In this document: positions 6,446-7,356 of the stretch, piece after piece
Position numbering within the stretch: position 1 is the stretch's first letter
Layout of the letters: each line of letters opens with the position of its first letter
Assembly: GCA_031257735.1 (NCBI GenBank)
Contig: JAIROC010000037.1
Span: forward strand, 1 to 7,356
Origin: Bacteroidales bacterium
Lineage (GTDB): Bacteria > Bacteroidota > Bacteroidia > Bacteroidales > WCHB1-69
Reading direction: 5' to 3'
Length of the DNA: 7,356 nt
Program-made: the position numbers and the translations under genes
The notes under the pieces: generated by a model
Databases searched by the model: none
What the model was told of the DNA's origin: nothing
The model's input: the letters and a program-made list of their open reading frames with translations, nothing else

Positions 6446-7288
6446 TTAGAAAGACAAACTCAACTGTTTGGCTGTTGAACGTTCTGTTGGAGAGATATAA
6501 TTTGAAATAAATAATTCTTTAGCTGTCTGGTTGGAGTTGTCGGTAATATTTCTCATGCCGTATGTCAAATTCCATGGGATGATGTTTGCAAAAGCAAACA
6601 GATTTCTAATATATTCGCTGTCGTCGTAAGTGATGAGCCATTTGTGCTGACAGATTTTCATATTTTCAGCAAACCGTACATGGTCGAACGATTTGTGGAG
6701 ATTACCATTTTTACCGTATAGTGCCGATTTTGTTGCAGAATAGTAAGGAGGATCAAGAAAAATAAATACATTTTCGCCTTCAGGCTTAATAACTTCTTCG
6801 TAATCATAATTGGTTATGATAGAACCATTAATAATTTTTGCTACTTCGTTTAAACGTTGTATGCTGCTTTGGGTAAATCGTCCGTTAAAAGCGCCTTCGC
6901 TATATCCACCGCTTAGCGTAGTTCCTGAAAAAGTGATGCGATTATAAATGAAAAAGGCAGCAGCACATTCCAAATCATTGAAATTATCCAAATTGTTGTT
7001 TAAAAATCGATACAGTTCTTTACCTGCGGGATAGGAATTTCGCCATTCATATATTTTGTGTATAAGAGCCTCAACATCTGTTTGTGTGATTGTCCAAAAT
7101 TTATATAACTCCGTATATAAATCGTTTATCCAAAATTTTTTGTTCGGATAACGCTGTTTGACATACACAAAAACCGATCCGCCACCTAAAAAAGGTTCTC
7201 TAAATTCATCAAAAGAGGGAATTAATCTTGCGATGCTGTCAATTGCTCGACTTTTTCCTCCGGGATATCGTAATGGACTCTTTATCAT
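6446..7288 (-). CDS. Dam-family (D12 class) DNA adenine-N6 methyltransferase (280 aa)
   Basis: The enzyme transfers a methyl group from S-adenosylmethionine to N6 of adenine in a short DNA site. Family motifs are SPLRYPGGKSRAI (4-16), the SAM-binding EPFLGGGS (31-38), an acidic IND (54-56) at the end of the next strand, and the catalytic DPPYYS (179-184). The central YNRITFSGTTLSGGYSEG (115-132) occupies the target-recognition region and differs from the classical Dam form, so GATC specificity cannot be assumed and no gene symbol is given. The length is typical (260-285). No restriction nuclease is visible in the window, so it is either solitary or paired with a gene to the right. Its ATG overlaps the stop of an upstream frame by the ATGA pattern, which suggests translational coupling. 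The next gene starts 132 bases downstream. Confidence 0.95.
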   Translation of the reverse strand: MIKSPLRYPGGKSRAIDSIARLIPSFDEFREPFLGGGSVFVYVKQRYPNKKFWINDLYTELYKFWTITQTDVEALIHKIYEWRNSYPAGKELYRFLNNNLDNFNDLECAAAFFIYNRITFSGTTLSGGYSEGAFNGRFTQSSIQRLNEVAKIINGSIITNYDYEEVIKPEGENVFIFLDPPYYSATKSALYGKNGNLHKSFDHVRFAENMKICQHKWLITYDDSEYIRNLFAFANIIPWNLTYGMRNITDNSNQTAKELFISNYISPTERSTAKQLSLSF

Positions 7289-7356
7289 TTTGCATAACTG
7301 ATTTGTACCGTAAATTTATTTTCTTTAGCTTCTCTAAAAAGCAGATTAATTAGTGT
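7285..7356 (-). CDS. Partial C-terminus of an upstream gene coupled to the methyltransferase
   Basis: The frame is open from the window edge for 23 codons (ending NKFTVQISYAK) and stops at TGA (7287-7285), overlapping the methyltransferase ATG as ATGA. The peptide is mixed polar and hydrophobic, as in a real protein end, and I do not recognise it. An open run this short could arise by chance in AT-rich DNA, but the 4-base overlap is the classic spacing of coupled genes. It could belong to a restriction-modification partner or a phage-type neighbour; the sequence does not say. Confidence 0.45.
   Translation of the reverse strand, partial: TLINLLFREAKENKFTVQISYAK

Overview
The window is AT-rich bacterial DNA, most likely from a member of the Bacteroidota, probably Bacteroidales. 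Four things point there: a MurF–alanine racemase fusion, a PdxA with the THGDINGIGYEVI signature, a promoter of the Bacteroides TTG/TAnnTTTG type, and start codons without clear Shine-Dalgarno sequences. The genus cannot be fixed from the sequence. Every recognised gene lies on the minus strand, so transcription runs from right to left.

From the right edge, a partial reading frame (7285-7356) ends in a 4-base ATGA overlap with a Dam-family (D12 class) DNA adenine methyltransferase (6446-7288). A 132-base gap follows. Next is a secreted outer-membrane beta-barrel gene (5485-6313) whose frame is broken at a run of seven G on the coding strand. Removing one G restores a 275-residue protein with a signal peptide and a C-terminal phenylalanine. 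The same gene has a run of ten T inside its signal-peptide codons, so both a phase-variable locus and an indel error must be considered.

A Bacteroides-type promoter (5419-5451) then precedes a tight three-gene unit. It contains pdxA (vitamin B6 / PLP synthesis), murF-alr (a fused D-Ala-D-Ala-adding ligase and PLP-dependent alanine racemase), and a CstA-family transporter. Gaps are 8 and 12 bases, so this is probably one operon. It puts a PLP biosynthesis enzyme next to a PLP-dependent enzyme of cell-wall synthesis, with a peptide or pyruvate importer at the end.

The left 407 bases hold no convincing gene but are rich in repeats. Two inverted copies of a hairpin-rich element of about 42 bases flank two different 7-base tandem arrays. 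A 31-base copy of the array edge recurs at 396-426, where it supplies the last five codons and the stop codon of the CstA-family gene. This repeat island and the frame-broken barrel gene are the two places most worth a second look. No unmistakably new multi-gene system is visible.
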